Below are positions 1-11,540 of a stretch of DNA of 64,000 bases, in pieces (the stretch's first letter is position 1; each line of letters opens with the position of its first letter). This DNA is from Tolypeutes matacus (Eukaryota; Chordata; Mammalia; Cingulata; Chlamyphoridae). The position numbers and the translations under genes are program-made. Below the pieces are notes generated by a model. The model did no database searches, was not told the DNA's origin, and worked only from the letters and a program-made list of their open reading frames with translations. The stretch spans positions 28,866,533 to 28,930,532 of the forward strand of contig JAKSZT010054304.1 in NCBI GenBank assembly GCA_026826555.1. The letters are read 5' to 3'.

Positions 1-616
1 CTTAGAGGGTTTGCCCTTGGGAAAGAAGCATCTCCTAAGCAGTAAATGTGTGTATGTTGGGGGAGAATTGTGGAATGATATTTCCAATAATACATTCTGT
101 AGCTGACCAAACTGTTTCTAACAGTAGTAAAATTTTTCAACAATTTTAAAAGAAAGGCTGAATTAGCTTTCCATATTTTAGAGCATATTAAAGCATTGTT
201 GTCCTTCAGAAGCAAATGAGTATGAAAAAAAGTGCTACAGACAAGTGTAAAAGACTTTATAATAAACACAATAATTATGTTATTTTACTGGATTTTGTGA
301 ACGTTGCTGTAGTTGATATTTCATGTAATTGTTTGTTTAATATGATTTATTTTACTTTTCATAAAATGTTCATTTTAAGCTCAATTTTCTATTCCCTTTC
401 CTAGAATAAGCCTCCCAAATTGAATGGAAATTATGCCTTAAAATATATGTTTCCTCCTTTCTGGTATCATTGTGTGATGGATGCTAGACTGGGCATTATA
501 GATAAAAAGATAGCTGCTCTCATTGTGTTCATAATTTACTTGGGGAAGATAACAGAAGAAAAAGATATTCATAATCTAATACAGTAAGGCTAAAGAGGCA
601 TACATGTATGCAACTC
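1..616. other. Unassigned AT-rich single-copy sequence
   Basis: I see no gene, RNA gene or recognisable repeat here. The open frames are short, lack conserved motifs and look like chance frames in AT-rich DNA. Confidence 0.5.
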
Positions 617-1290
617 TATAGTGTAGCAGTTTGATATTGTTTATGAATTCCAAAAATAGATATTGGATTATGTTTGTGAACTGGTCTGGGCATATTAGAC
701 TGTATTGGAGTCAGAGGTTTCACTTTTAGCTGATTAAATAAAGATTAAGGCTTTGATTGGTCCACATCAGTAGGACATTGAGCCCCCACCCCCTTGGTGG
801 GTGGGGACTCACAGAGAAATCACACAGCAGAGAAGAGAGGTTCGGGTTTTGAGCTGGAGCCCCAGGAAGTAAACACACAGAGAAGCAGATACATGAGTAA
901 ACAGAGAAGGCTCCATTAGACAGGGCAAAGGCCCTGGGAAAAGAAGTGAGCCATTCACCTGATAGCTTGCAGCTGCAGAGACCAGAGGCCTCAGCAACTG
1001 ATTCCAGAGAAAATTGAGCCCTGGGAGAGGATGAGACTTATCTCAGCCTACAGGTGATATTGGAAGAAACTGGGAACACAGAGCCTTCAGAGGAAGAGGG
1101 AGCCTGAACCCTTGCAGATGTTGGCAGCCATCTTGCTCCAACACGTGGCAACCGACTTTGGTGAGAGAAGTAACTTACACTTTATGGCCTGGTAACTGTA
1201 AGCTTCTACCCCAAATAAATACCCTTTATAAAAATCAACTGATTTCTGGTATTTTGTGTCAGCACTCCTTTAGCTGACTAATACATATAG
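617..1290 (+). mobile_element. Solo LTR (class III ERV-L/MaLR-type) with 5-bp TSD
   Basis: The element proper is 622-1285 (664 bp). It starts TGTAGCAGTTTGATATTG and ends GCTGACTAATACA, so it has the TG...CA termini of an LTR. It is flanked on both sides by the same five bases, TATAG (617-621 and 1286-1290). A 5-bp duplication is the size expected for ERV-L/MaLR-class integration. Near the 3' end, CCCCAAATAAATACCC supplies an AATAAA polyadenylation signal, followed by CTTTATAAAA, which fixes the strand. The terminal portion resembles MST/THE-type LTR ends. No gag or pol lies next to it, so this is a solo LTR left by LTR-LTR recombination. A diverged second copy lies at 32.57-33.19 kb. The exact family name is not known to me. 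Confidence 0.85.
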
Positions 1291-1426
1291 AAACTTTGAG
1301 AATGGACTTTATGTACACTATTAAATTGAGGATGTTTGGCAATATTTTTCTCAAAATTCAATGAAGGAATTCAATTAGTAGTTAATGAAAACATACAAAA
1401 GATTTTGAAATGGTAAGTAAAGATTG

Positions 1427-1463
1427 TATCTATCTATCAATCTATCTTTCTATCTAATCTATC
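1427..1463. repeat. (TATC)n microsatellite
   Basis: Imperfect tandem TATC/TATCTAA units. The rest of 1291-1640 shows nothing recognisable. Confidence 0.8.
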
Positions 1464-1639
1464 CATTTCAAATCCAAAGCACAGCAACAACATTCAGAGG
1501 AAAGCTATATAATTATGCCATAGATTCTGAAAATTGGCATCTGTGAAAAATAACTAGATTATTTTAAAAATCCTTAAACAGCACCCACTAATGTAGTAAT
1601 GTGTTAAATTCACTTCAAGATATAACAGTTCTAGATTGT

Positions 1640-3280
1640 ATGCATCTAATTTTATAGGCTATATATCTCAAATATATTGATGGAACTCCAAGCAAAAATT
1701 AGTTGGTGATTTTAACACAATTCTTAGTAACTGATAGAACAGGTAGAAAAAAATAAACTAGCTGTTATATAGTAAATATTATACTGACCAATGAAATAAT
1801 TATATTTTTATAAGCACAATGGATTGTTTTGAAAAAGTTGATAATATTCTGAATCAAACAAAATTTTCAGTATTTTTAAAGAATTTAAGTTAAACAGATT
1901 ATGTGTTTTGAATAAACGACAATAAAACCAGGAACCAAGAATAAGTAGACAACAAGAACTGTCTTATGCATTTTGATATTAAATTATTGTGAAGAAGGAA
2001 ATATAAAAATCATCTCAAACAATAGTATATATGCAAAAATTCTAAATAAAAGTTTAGCAAAAAAAACAGCAATATATAAAATGATGCTCATGTATCCAAG
2101 TAAAACAAAGTTAAATTAATAAAACCAATATATTTAATTCATGACAATAATAGAATGAAGTAGAAAAATATATCATCTTAATATAGAGAGAAAGTATTGA
2201 TAACATTCAAAGTCTAAATAATTCTTAGAAAAATTAATAGGAAGAAACTTCTTAATATTATAAATGTTATCTAAAAATTACTTACATAAAATATAAATAT
2301 TGGATGGAGAACAAAAAAAATGAATATTATCACCACTTCTATTCAACATTATAATATAATATTTTGTCAGTGAAATAAAGGCAAGCAAAAGAAAGTATAA
2401 CTATTAGCAAGAGAGTATAAACGTTTCTTTATTCATAGGTGATATGATTATATTTAAAAATCAAAGATATCTACACATAAATGTTGGAATTAATAAGATG
2501 GTTTAGCCAATTTTCTAGAATACAAGCATACACACAGACACAATTGCATTTACACTTAGTGAAAAACAGTTTAAAAATAAAAATGATGGCATTTACACCA
2601 GCACCAAAACTTTTAAAAGTCCTAAGAATACGTTTATCAAAAGATATTCAAAATTTCTAAATAGAGAATTAAGTAATATCATTGGGAACAAAATCAAGAA
2701 AATATAAATAAAGCCCATATCCATGAATTTATAGAATCAATATTACAAAGATGCTAATTTTGTCTAAACTGTTTAATGGATATAATGAAATTCTAATCAA
2801 AGTCCTAAGAAGTTGCTGTTGTCTGTGTGTATGTGTGTGCACATACACACGTGTGCATGTGCCTACATATGTGCAAGAAAGAGAAAGAGAGAGAGAGACT
2901 TCTGTGGAAATCTAAAGGGCTGAAAACAGCTGTGGCACTCTTATAATTGTGGAAGAACTATTCAGCGGTGTATCGTGACTTATTAGAAAGTGACTAAAGC
3001 AATTTATTATTGACAAAATGATAAAGATACAATTTGTCAATATCAAATGGAGTAGAGTTGAGAGCCCTGAAATACTCACTCATATATAGACACTTGATTA
3101 ATGACAAATTTTGAACTTTAGAGAAATATAAAAAATACATTACTAAATAAAGAATATATAGGGCTGAAATACTTTCATATCCACATGAAAAAAATAATGA
3201 AAATTACTCTTAACTAATATCCATTCCATATGGATAGTGATCTAAATGTAAAAAGCAAAATATTAAAGCTCCCATCTTTA
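1640..3280 (+). mobile_element. Ancient L1 (L1M-type) ORF2 relic
   Basis: The interval reads, with many indels and stops, like the sense strand of mammalian L1 ORF2. Recognisable blocks include the endonuclease/RT stretch around 1680-1740 (GGTGATTTTAACAC, cognate to the GDFN motif), the RT block near 2320-2480 (TCACCACTTCTATTCAACAT; ATAGGTGATATGATTATAT, cognate of FADDMI) and the post-RT block near 2640-2800. No frame is open for more than a few dozen codons. The divergence implies an old insertion, predating the xenarthran-specific elements in the window. It is interrupted at about 2822-2900 by a TG/GA microsatellite. The exact subfamily and ends cannot be set by eye. Confidence 0.7.
2822..2900. 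repeat. (TG)n/(CA)n followed by (GA)n
   Basis: Alternating purine-pyrimidine tract (TGTGTGTATGTGTGTGCACA then ACACACGTGTGCATGTG) running into AGAGAGAGAG. It contains short self-complementary segments around GTGCAC and ACGTGT. Confidence 0.85.
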
Positions 3281-3539
3281 TGGGTTTTTTTTTTTCTTCC
3301 TAATTTTGAGCTTGTTCATTACTTTGCTTCAAAAGATATTCACCCCATCTCTGTGCATAACTGGATCCATCCAAGTCAGCATCCTGAAGGTAAATTAAGC
3401 AACTGTACAATTTTAGGGTTTTGCAGACTGGACAGCTGAGTTAATTGAACTTTGCTGGACAGGGATTATTTGCCACTGTTTTGTCGTTTGGAAAAATAGG
3501 TAGCAGTAAAAGGATTGAATGAAATTAAATGTACATCAT

Positions 3540-3650
3540 TAAGAATTTTGATGCATTTTGGCAAATTGCACTGCAACAATATTGTTCTAAATTATGATCC
3601 ATTCAGCAGTTTTTGAGAGTGCATATTTCATTTCCATCTTTTTAGTAGAG
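3540..3650 (-). mobile_element. Old L1 3'-region fragment
   Basis: The block around TTTTGGCAAATTGC...CAGCAGTTTTTGAGAGTGCATATTTC resembles the complement of the old L1M 3'-UTR segment usually read as antisense. Short and diverged. Confidence 0.4.
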
Positions 3651-3859
3651 AGATTTATTTATTTACCTTGACTTCCTTTGAGACTGTTTACATATTAATT
3701 TATTTTAAAAAGTTATAGATGTATATTTATCATGTAAAGGCATATAACTTATATTGACTCACACAAAATATATATTACAAATCTGTGCAAACTTTGCATT
3801 TAAATATATGTGAATGTGTCTACAGAAAAAACTTTGCTCTATATGCAACAAAATATAAA

Positions 3860-5330
3860 TAGGGTTCATCTAGGAATAGTAGGCTTATGGTTGATATTTT
3901 TAATTGATAGTTTTATGGAGATAAATGTAGATTCATATGCAGTTGTAAGAATAATACAGAGAGATCCCATATACCATTTACTTAGTTCCCCAAAAGGTAA
4001 CTTCAGTAAAATTATAGTGCAGTATCACAACCAGGATATTTATATTGAAGCAATCAATTCAGCTTATTCGGATTTACTTGTGTGCATCTGTTTATTTCCA
4101 TAAAATTTATAACATGTATAGATATAGATAGGCTCTACCAGCACAAAGTACTGAGCAAAGATCCTTTCATCAGCGCAAGGATCCTTCATGTTGACATTAA
4201 AAACCATCCCCATACCTGCTCTTATCCCCTGAATTGCCCCCTCCCACCACCTGTCCTTATCTTCTTACAACCAACTAATCAGACCTCCACTTCTATAATT
4301 TTGTCATTTCAAGAATGTTACATGAATAAAATAAAACAATATGAAATATTGGGAATGACCATCTCACGCACCAAAATTCCCTTGGTATATTTCCAAGTTT
4401 TTGTATGTATTAATAGGCATTTCTTTTTTTATTACAGGTAGTTTTTCATTATATGTGTCATAGTTTGTTCATCCATTCACCTGTTGAATGGCATCTGGGC
4501 TGTTTCAAGTTTGAGTTTATTCTGAATAAAGCTGCTATCAAACTGTTTGTGCAGGGTTTTGTGTCAATCAGTTTTAATTTCTTTGAGTTAAAGGTCCAGG
4601 AGTGCAATTGCTGTTTGGATTGTATTCACATGTTTAGTTTTGTTGAATGTTGTTTGTTTTTAAGCAACTGCCCAAGCAGTTTTCCCTAATGTCAGTAATG
4701 TGCAAGTTATCTAGTATCTGCATACCCATGTTTGTTGTTGTTTTAAGCCACTCTGATAGGGGTGTAGTGATAGTGTTAGAAACTGCCAAACTGTGTTCCA
4801 GAATGGTGATAACACTTTTAAAATTTTTGTTCCTTTACCCTGAGTTGTTTTTTCTCTAGTCCCACAGCTCCATGATTAGTTCAAGGTAGTCAGGATAAGG
4901 GAGGGAGAGGGTGGAAGTTCAGGAGGAGTAAAAGTAAGATTGGCAGCTTGACCAAGAGAAAGAAAAATTCTCTTGGTCACTTCACTGAATTACTTCTGCA
5001 ACTTTGTCAAAGATCATTTGCCAAATCATTTGCCTATGAGTCTATTCTGGAACATCCATCTATGTGTCTTTCCTTTTACCAGTACCACACTGTAGCTTTA
5101 TAGCAAGTCTTGAAATTGGGTAACATCAGTATTCCAACTTTGTTGATACCTACAAAAGTAGTTGAGTTTTCCAATAAAAGAACACAGGATATCTCTCCAT
5201 TTATTTAAATCTCCTTTGGTTGCTGCCATCAGTTTCATAATTTTCTGCATATAAATCCTATAAATATTTTATAAGATTTATACTTAACTATTTAATTCTT
5301 TTGATGTTATTGGAAAGGTATAGTTTGTAA
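3860..5330 (-). mobile_element. Ancient antisense L1M 3' half
   Basis: The plus strand reads as the complement of an old L1 3' UTR and ORF2 C-terminal half. Recognisable antisense landmarks are the TTTATGGAGATAAATGTAG start near 3912, the GTTCATCCATTCACCTGTTGAATGGCAT block near 4470 (cognate of the L1 GTGTCCATCAA..GATGAATGG segment), the AAACTGCCAAACTGTGTTCCAGAATGG block near 4780, and RT-proximal sequence at 5030-5300 (TACCAGTACCACACTGTAGC; CTCTCCATTTATTTAAATCTCC). About 120 bp of GA-rich, non-L1 DNA (4860-4980) interrupts it. The open frames at 3810-4859 are antisense noise inside this element and are not genes. Confidence 0.75.
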
Positions 5331-5479
5331 TAATTCAAGTTCTAATTTTTTCCCTTACCATTTTAAATTAATGCAAATGTAAAAAAAAAAATGTTCAAAC
5401 AACTTTTACAATGATCTCTTTAGCTATATGGAGAGTTAATCATATATTTATTCTTCCAGGTTCTTATCTCTATTACGAA

Positions 5480-5795
5480 CCTTGAATTTCCTCTTCCTTA
5501 TGTCTAGAAATTCTATCCTCTCATCCACTGTTTTTCACTTACTATGCCTCTAATCTTTATGTTCCTAGGGGAACTGTTACCACTCTTCCCCAACCATTCC
5601 CTACATTACTTTATATACTTAGATTGATAACAACCTAAAATTATCATGTTTTTCCAATATTTTACCTTTTCTTCCTAATAGCATTTAAATGTCATAAGGA
5701 CACACTTTGTCTTATTTATTTCTGCATCCATAGCTTCTGGACGAGTATCAAGCATACAATAAATACTCAAAAATTATTTTTAAATGAACAAGTGA
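5480..5795 (+). mobile_element. L2 3'-end relic
   Basis: The 5690-5795 segment (GACACACTTTGTCTTATTTATTTCTGCATCC...CAAGCATACAATAAATACTCAAAAATTATTT) follows the usual L2 3' terminus, with the AGTAGGTGCTCAATAAATATTTG-type ending in decayed form. The upstream part to about 5480 is pyrimidine-rich and compatible with L2 but not diagnostic. Confidence 0.5.
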
Positions 5796-6325
5796 TTTAA
5801 TAAACCATGTCAATTGCAATTTTTAAAAGTGCTTTTGTTCTAACTGGAAAGTTAGCCCCTTTAAGCTTCTATCATGACCATGACACAAAATAAGAACAAA
5901 ATATATATACTGAACGAATTAGGTCCTAGTGCTGTTTAGGTAATACCAAAAATTTTAAGTGACTATTCCCCAAATTTAAGGCCATATTTTAGTGTATATA
6001 TTTGGGTCTATATCAAAAAACCTTGTCAACAGCTTTGGCAAATTTAATGATGGGTCATTATTCACAAAGCAATTGTTCTTATGTTTTTTCCAAACAAAAA
6101 ACAATTACTTAAACAACAGAGAAACTTATGTTTCTATCATGAAATATCTGGTTCAGCAATCCAGGACAGATCTGTCAGCTTTCTATCAATAGGAATAAAA
6201 CTTCCACTTTTTTTTCCTGCCATTTCCTAATAATTTTCAGATGCTCCTTTAAGATGGCTCCATCACTTCCTGCCAACATATTTTTCATTATTTATATTTT
6301 GCTGCATATTTATATAGTAATTTGG
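5796..6325. other. Unassigned AT-rich sequence
   Basis: No recognisable repeat, gene or RNA. One short open frame (5992-6192, 66 codons) has no motif and no supporting context. Confidence 0.5.
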
Positions 6326-6475
6326 ATTTGACACAGCACTTTCATAAGGAGAATCTCAATCTAACATCGTAACTGTCCTCTCAAGAAGCAGGTGAGAAAA
6401 CAAAACTCAGAGAGCATAAGGGGCTGTATCAGCAACCTATCCCTTCCAGGATATAGTGAAGAACCTTGAACAGTT
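6326..6475 (-). mobile_element. Possible MIR fragment
   Basis: The stretch CACAGCACTTTCATAAGGAGAATCTCAATCTAACATCGTAACTGTCCTC...GTGAGAAAACAAAACTCAGAGAG follows the order of an antisense MIR core (TTTAATCCTCACAACA... then GAGGAAACTGAGGC) but is decayed. Confidence 0.45.
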
Positions 6476-7736
6476 TGATACTCAATGTATTTTAGCCTTT
6501 AATGTTTATGTATTGTTTTGTATACAATATGATAACATTTCAATAACTTTGCAATTTTGCAAAATGTTTGAACTAGGAAGTTATTCAAAATTACTTAAAT
6601 TTGCATTCAGGGACAAATAAATTCACCTCATTAGGTATTCATGCTTTTTTTCCCAGAATACTGAGTAAAGAGATCAGTGAGATAATAAATCTTTCGCTAA
6701 CCTGACATGAGAAGGATAATCACTCATACAGCATTCTTGCATTCACACAATAAATACTCTACATATTAAAAGCCTGATTGACTTTTAAAACCTTGGATAC
6801 TTTAAGTGGAGAAACAACTCTCTAAGTATTTTATGGTGCATTTAACTAGGGTAAAACTTTGTGAATGATAATGGTTTAGTGTCCTAAATAATATTGATTT
6901 AAATTTTGAATTCCACACTATACTTTTACATATATTAGTCCATTTGAAGCTATTAAAAATACAGTGACTTAAACCATTCAACTGCTGCTATGCTAGTATA
7001 CTCATTTAACAGAAAAACACCAGAATGGACATTTGAAACTGCATTTTCTTATTAGAAACACTGTAATACATTCATTAGGTTGCCTGTGCAGGGGAGTATT
7101 GAAGTAGTTTGAAAAAGGAGATCAAACAAAATGATACCATAGGGAGGTAAACACAATACTACATTTTAAGCAAAGTTAAGAGTTCAAGACAGAGAAGTGG
7201 TTATTTTGTCTACATACAAGAAAACCTTGATCATTGGACAAGCCTTGGTGGATTAAATTTTCCATAATACGGAAGAGTTCTCAGAAGCCTTACTAATTAT
7301 ATATCAGTAGCAGAGAAAAAAGGTAGAAAACAGACAAAACCGTGCATTACAGCTTCAAGATCACAGAAAAAGTAGTTATTAAATGTGATCTTTGATTTTA
7401 ATAACACTTCTTTGCACAGAGGAAATCCCAGTCCTAGAACTATGGCCTAATAATGCAACCTTGGATCTGACCTACAGTTTGTACAGAGGCTTGGCAAACA
7501 TCAAATCTAAATAACAAGAAGACAATAACTCAAATGCTGGCATGCCAGTGCCTCCTCATCAAGCTGGTCATAGAACAAACTGAAGCTGGAACAAGGAAGC
7601 TACTTTTCTAACTCTGGCTTTCATTATCTTTACTTATTATATCAAACTGCCTTCATATAAACAATCTCCTATCTCTGCATCACCCCTACACCTTGCTCAT
7701 TCGGGATTCAGGTCTTTCCAGAAGAGAGTACTAGGA
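6476..7736. other. Unassigned single-copy sequence
   Basis: I found no repeat, exon or RNA gene. Open frames are below 60 codons. Confidence 0.5.
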
Positions 7737-7862
7737 AATATATATATGTGTGTGTATATATACACACACACATATATACACACATATGTACATGTATGTG
7801 TTTTATGTATATAGACATGGATACATGTGTATACACATACACTGACATATATATATATGAGT
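7737..7862. repeat. (TATG/TACA)n compound microsatellite with inverted symmetry
   Basis: TATATATATGTGTGTGTATATATACACACACACATATATACACACATATG and similar. TG runs are followed by CA runs around an AT centre, so the tract is self-complementary. The short open frames on both strands here (7697-7957) are microsatellite artefacts rich in Tyr, Ile, Cys, His and Thr. Confidence 0.9.
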
Positions 7863-8408
7863 ATATTATTATATCCAGTTACAATCCAGTACCACATGGT
7901 TCATTCCAGCACTTTTTCCTTTTCATATTTGTAATCTTCTTCTCCAATTGTGAGTAACCTGACTTCTATGATCTTAACACATTTATTTATTTTGTTAATA
8001 GGTACTTCATTCTAAGTATTCTACATGTTTGGTTATATTTTAAATGGTACTGTTATTTTTTTCTTTCATTTCCCAAATGTACAGTGCTTATATACAGAAA
8101 CAAAATTGATTTTTGTCTATTGATCGTGTATACACCTGTTTTTAATAATGAATCAGGACAGATTACAAAGAGTAGAGAAATGGAGATTTCATAATAAGTG
8201 TAATAAATTGTGAAAAATGTTCATTATTTTAAGTTTTATTTGGTGCTTAAGAGGTCAAAAGTGATTATTTCTTGCTGGTTTCCAATGAAAGTTTATGTGG
8301 AGGGATTGGAAACTTTATTTAAGTGGGTGGAAAAGTGACTTGACATGAAAAAGTAGAGAGAAATTGCAGACTTTCTATTTAAGAGACTTCTGTTACAGAA
8401 AGAAACAA
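7863..8408. other. Unassigned AT-rich sequence
   Basis: Nothing recognisable. No gene or repeat supported. Confidence 0.5.
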
Positions 8409-8503
8409 ATGAGAGAGAGAAGAAAGGAAGGGAGGGAGGGAAGAAGGAAGGAAGGGAGAGAGGGAGGGAGGGAGGGAAGGAAAGAAAAAAAGAGAAAGAA
8501 AGA
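8409..8503. repeat. Polypurine (GGAA/GGGA)n tract
   Basis: About 95 bp almost entirely purine on the plus strand (GAGAGAGAGAAGAAAGGAAG, GGAGGGAGGGAGGGAAGG). Reverse-strand translation gives a Ser/Pro/Leu/Phe-rich frame that is a low-complexity artefact. Confidence 0.9.
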
Positions 8504-9130
8504 AGCTGCAACAATTTGAAGGCATTAGCAGAGAGAGAATTCAGTATTGGAGCACGATTTGAAATGTGAAGAAATTTGAAAGGAGTCAGATAAAATGTTT
8601 CAGTGAATGATGTCAGGCAAACTAGTCAGTAATTTGGAAAGGAAATGCTGAACACTTACCTAATGATTTTGATTAATAAAATTATATGCATCACAGATTA
8701 AAATTTAAAATAACATTATATCACTACAAATGTTTTGGGAAATCACCTGTAAATTCAACTATATGTCTATAAAGTTTCAGAATTACAAAAGTTTTTCAAA
8801 GAATGATTCTTTTTTTTTTTTCAAAGAATGATTCTTATTCAGCAGCAATAAATAACTATTAATTTTACTTCATAATATTTCAAAAATAAAGCATAAACAA
8901 AAAGGATAAAAACTGTAAAGACATCAACATTTATGGAGGAAGACAATACCATAAAAAATGTTAATCATTGTCATATTTGGTGACAAAATGTCATCAATAA
9001 CACAAATTTAATAAATTTAATGGATTCTATTATCTTTTAAAAATATAAAAATCCATGAAAATGTATAAAATATGTGCAATGATAAGGACTATTTAGTATA
9101 AAAATGTATATACATTCAAAGTTTTAATTT
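8504..9130. other. Unassigned AT-rich sequence with a short local duplication
   Basis: No gene or known repeat. A 20-bp unit, TTTTTCAAAGAATGATTCTT, occurs twice at 8792-8836 with a T run between the copies. Confidence 0.5.
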
Positions 9131-9356
9131 ATAAAGATCATTTAGAAGAGTGTGAAGAATAAAAAGTATATGATGAAAAAAAAAAGTTAAAGTGGAACCT
9201 GTATAGAAACTTAAAGTTTTAATGATTAAATACAAATCGATGATACACAAAATATGAACAGAATTTTAGCATGTTACCTTTTGTTTTCTGTCAATAAACC
9301 ATAGTGTGTGACATCATCTAAAAAAAAAAAAAAAAAAAAAAAAAATAAAGATCATT
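9131..9356 (+). pseudogene. 5'-truncated processed retrocopy (3'-UTR fragment) with poly(A) and TSD
   Basis: A 12-bp direct repeat, ATAAAGATCATT, flanks the insert (9131-9142 and 9345-9356). The inserted body (9143 to about 9319) ends in CAATAAACCATAGTGTGTGACATCATCT followed directly by about 25 A residues. AATAAA sits about 20 nt before the A tract, the geometry of a genuine polyadenylated mRNA 3' end. Poly(A), TSD and an L1-endonuclease-like nick context (TTT/ATAAAG) together indicate L1-mediated retrotransposition of a transcript truncated to its last 180 nt or so. It does not look like L1, DAS, MIR or Alu. I do not recognise the parent transcript, and it has no meaningful coding potential. 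Confidence 0.75.
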
Positions 9357-10020
9357 GTAGTATCACCTATACAGATTTTTAAAAAAATACTGTTGAATAG
9401 AATAAATATTCTTCAAATAGATCTAAATAATCCAGAAATTTAGTGTAACACAAATGTATTAATTTAAACCAGTTAGGAAAATTAACTATTTATAAATGAT
9501 GTTAGAACAATTAGACAGGTATTTCAAAAAAATTTTAGTTTCATTCCTTCAACCATAAATCAAGAAAAATTCCAATGAGTTAAAATTAAAATGTATAACA
9601 ATAAAGCATAAGTTCTTTAGAATAAAATAATGTGGTTTTCCACTATTAATTTGCAGTAAAGAAGATGGAGATTTCATAATTTTTCATATTTCTAAGTAGG
9701 ATTAAAAATCCAGGAGCCATGAAAGGAAAAAAAAAAGTTCAACATAGATAGCAAACATTTGTGCATGGGTGGGGTGGAGTGGGAGGAAGGTACAATTCAA
9801 AAAGCAAATGACAAATTGGAAAAAAAAAATATATATATATATACTGTAATTCATAATTCAGGGAAAGGTCTAAACTCCCCAAATATAGAAAGCTTCTGAA
9901 AGTCAGTAAACTGAAAATAAACAGTAGCCAAATAGAAAATAGTTTATAGATATAAACACACAGTTGATGTCAAGTAAATTAAAATATTATTTATATATAT
10001 ATATAAGAGGAAGCTCAATT
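9357..10020. other. Unassigned AT-rich sequence
   Basis: Contains short (AT)n runs at about 9824-9842 and 9993-10004. No gene or recognisable repeat. Confidence 0.5.
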
Positions 10021-11230
10021 TCAGCCCTAAAAAGGAATTTCAAAAAAGTTAAACTGAGACTTCCAATTCTGAGATGCGCCTATGAAGGATTAGTTTATAT
10101 TAAGACTGGCTCTCAGTAAAGATTTTATAGAAAAACAAAGAAACGGGCAAAAGCCAGCTACTCAAACTATGCAAAAGCTTCAAGCCACTTCAGAACTGAG
10201 GGCATAAGTTCCTGGAAAGAAGGAAACTTTGTGTAGTGAACCAGTCTTCCCAATTGGATTGAACTTTTTAGATCATTTGCCACTTTGATTGCGAGAAGAA
10301 AGCAGCGAACTAGAGCTCTCTGCTGTCTCATAAATCTGATTTAGCAGATATTGGGTTTCTTTCTTAATTATTTTAACCAAACCAGTTTCTGTACAATCCT
10401 ATATTTCTGTTAGATATATTAAATATTTGCTCTCAGTATACCATATCACATCTGCTTTTAAAGCTAGGTTGCCTCTCCTGCTTAATATATCAAATGAGAT
10501 ATTTTTTTCTGAGATGAAAACTCTTTCAAGTGTCAAACCTTGAATAAGTAACCCTCCTGACTTGGTTTCAAGTCTCTGAGTGCTTTAAAGACATCTTTGG
10601 AGTACCTTTTGTAGAAACCTCTGGGTTTTAAAGTTGACACTGACTTGTGATTGTAAGATCTTTCTGCTGAAGGTAATCAGAGAATTTCATGGTGTAACTA
10701 ATTCTTGATGTTCTGTCCTTTTTCCAAGAGTCCCAAATACCTCCAGTAACAAGGAACTAGTTAGCAGTTTTCCACACCACCTACATCTCATATCAATATT
10801 GCTAAATTCTTATGAGACATAAACCTTGGGCCAGTTGTAAGCTATATTATTAATAATTTCACTGAATAGATCTCAGAAAGTTCTCATTCATTCTCAGAAG
10901 CTAAATCTTTGTTTGGCTAATGCAGTATTTTCCTTGTCGGTTAACTGCCCTCAAAGTACACTCAGTGAGCTAAATGCTGACCTGATATTAACACTAGGAA
11001 TGATAGAATCTTCATGTTTCTTGGCCTAGGCCATGACCAAGTTACTCTGGCCCTGTCCTGATAAATACTTTCTCTACTGGAAAGAGTTAAACTTTTAAGT
11101 ATGCTGTTGTAGTTATTAAGATGAACTTTTCCTTTACTTGTTTAACATTCCTAATATGTGTCTAGCTAATTTTGGATTTTAACCCTCTGATATGGACATT
11201 AACAGGACATCAACAAACTTGAATAGTCTC
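10020..11230. other. Unassigned, GC-richer decayed sequence beside the ERV-L-like relic
   Basis: Base composition is more balanced than in the flanks. It lies where downstream pol (RNase H/integrase) would be expected if the antisense ERV-L-like signal at 11.3-11.5 kb is part of a longer element. I could not recognise integrase or RNase H motifs, so the link is inference. Confidence 0.3.
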
Positions 11231-11540
11231 ACTTCATGCATCCTTTATGACTCCCTGCTACTTTAATGCAGTTCTCTAATGACCTGTCTCTTGCAATGGA
11301 AATGATAAAAACTGCTTTGGTAATATCAGAGACAGTAAAGAACTTTGCCCAGGGACCCCACCTTTGGTAACACCTCAGGGTCACCATGAGGTTAATTGAA
11401 GTTGACATAGTTAACTCATAAAAACATTTTAAGCCTCCAAATCACACTTATCTTTCAAACAGGCCATACTGGTGCATCATGGGGTTCATATATAGGGAAT
11501 ATCAATTCTTGTTCTGCCAATCCACCAGAGTCTCCTATTC
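11230..11540 (-). mobile_element. Degraded ERV-L-like pol (reverse transcriptase) relic
   Basis: Read on the minus strand, about 11475-11455 encodes APVWPV. About 48 codons later, in a shifted frame, about 11345-11310 encodes TVSDITKAVFIISI. In ERV-L-class reverse transcriptases a PVWPV motif precedes the palm motif (ID[LI]ANAFFSIP-like) by about 50 residues, so both the motifs and their spacing fit. Between them, a VNYVNFN stretch sits where a VDYR.LN motif is expected. Frameshifts and stop codons break the region, so no protein can be made. I did not find the later YIDD-type catalytic motif. Other distant relatives are possible, hence moderate confidence. Confidence 0.5.

Noticed and set aside
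4082..4441. 119-codon plus-strand frame
   Set aside because: Antisense of an ancient L1 3' UTR; no independent support.
8409..8503. Possible coding region rich in Ser/Pro on the minus strand
   Set aside because: Pure low-complexity polypurine tract.
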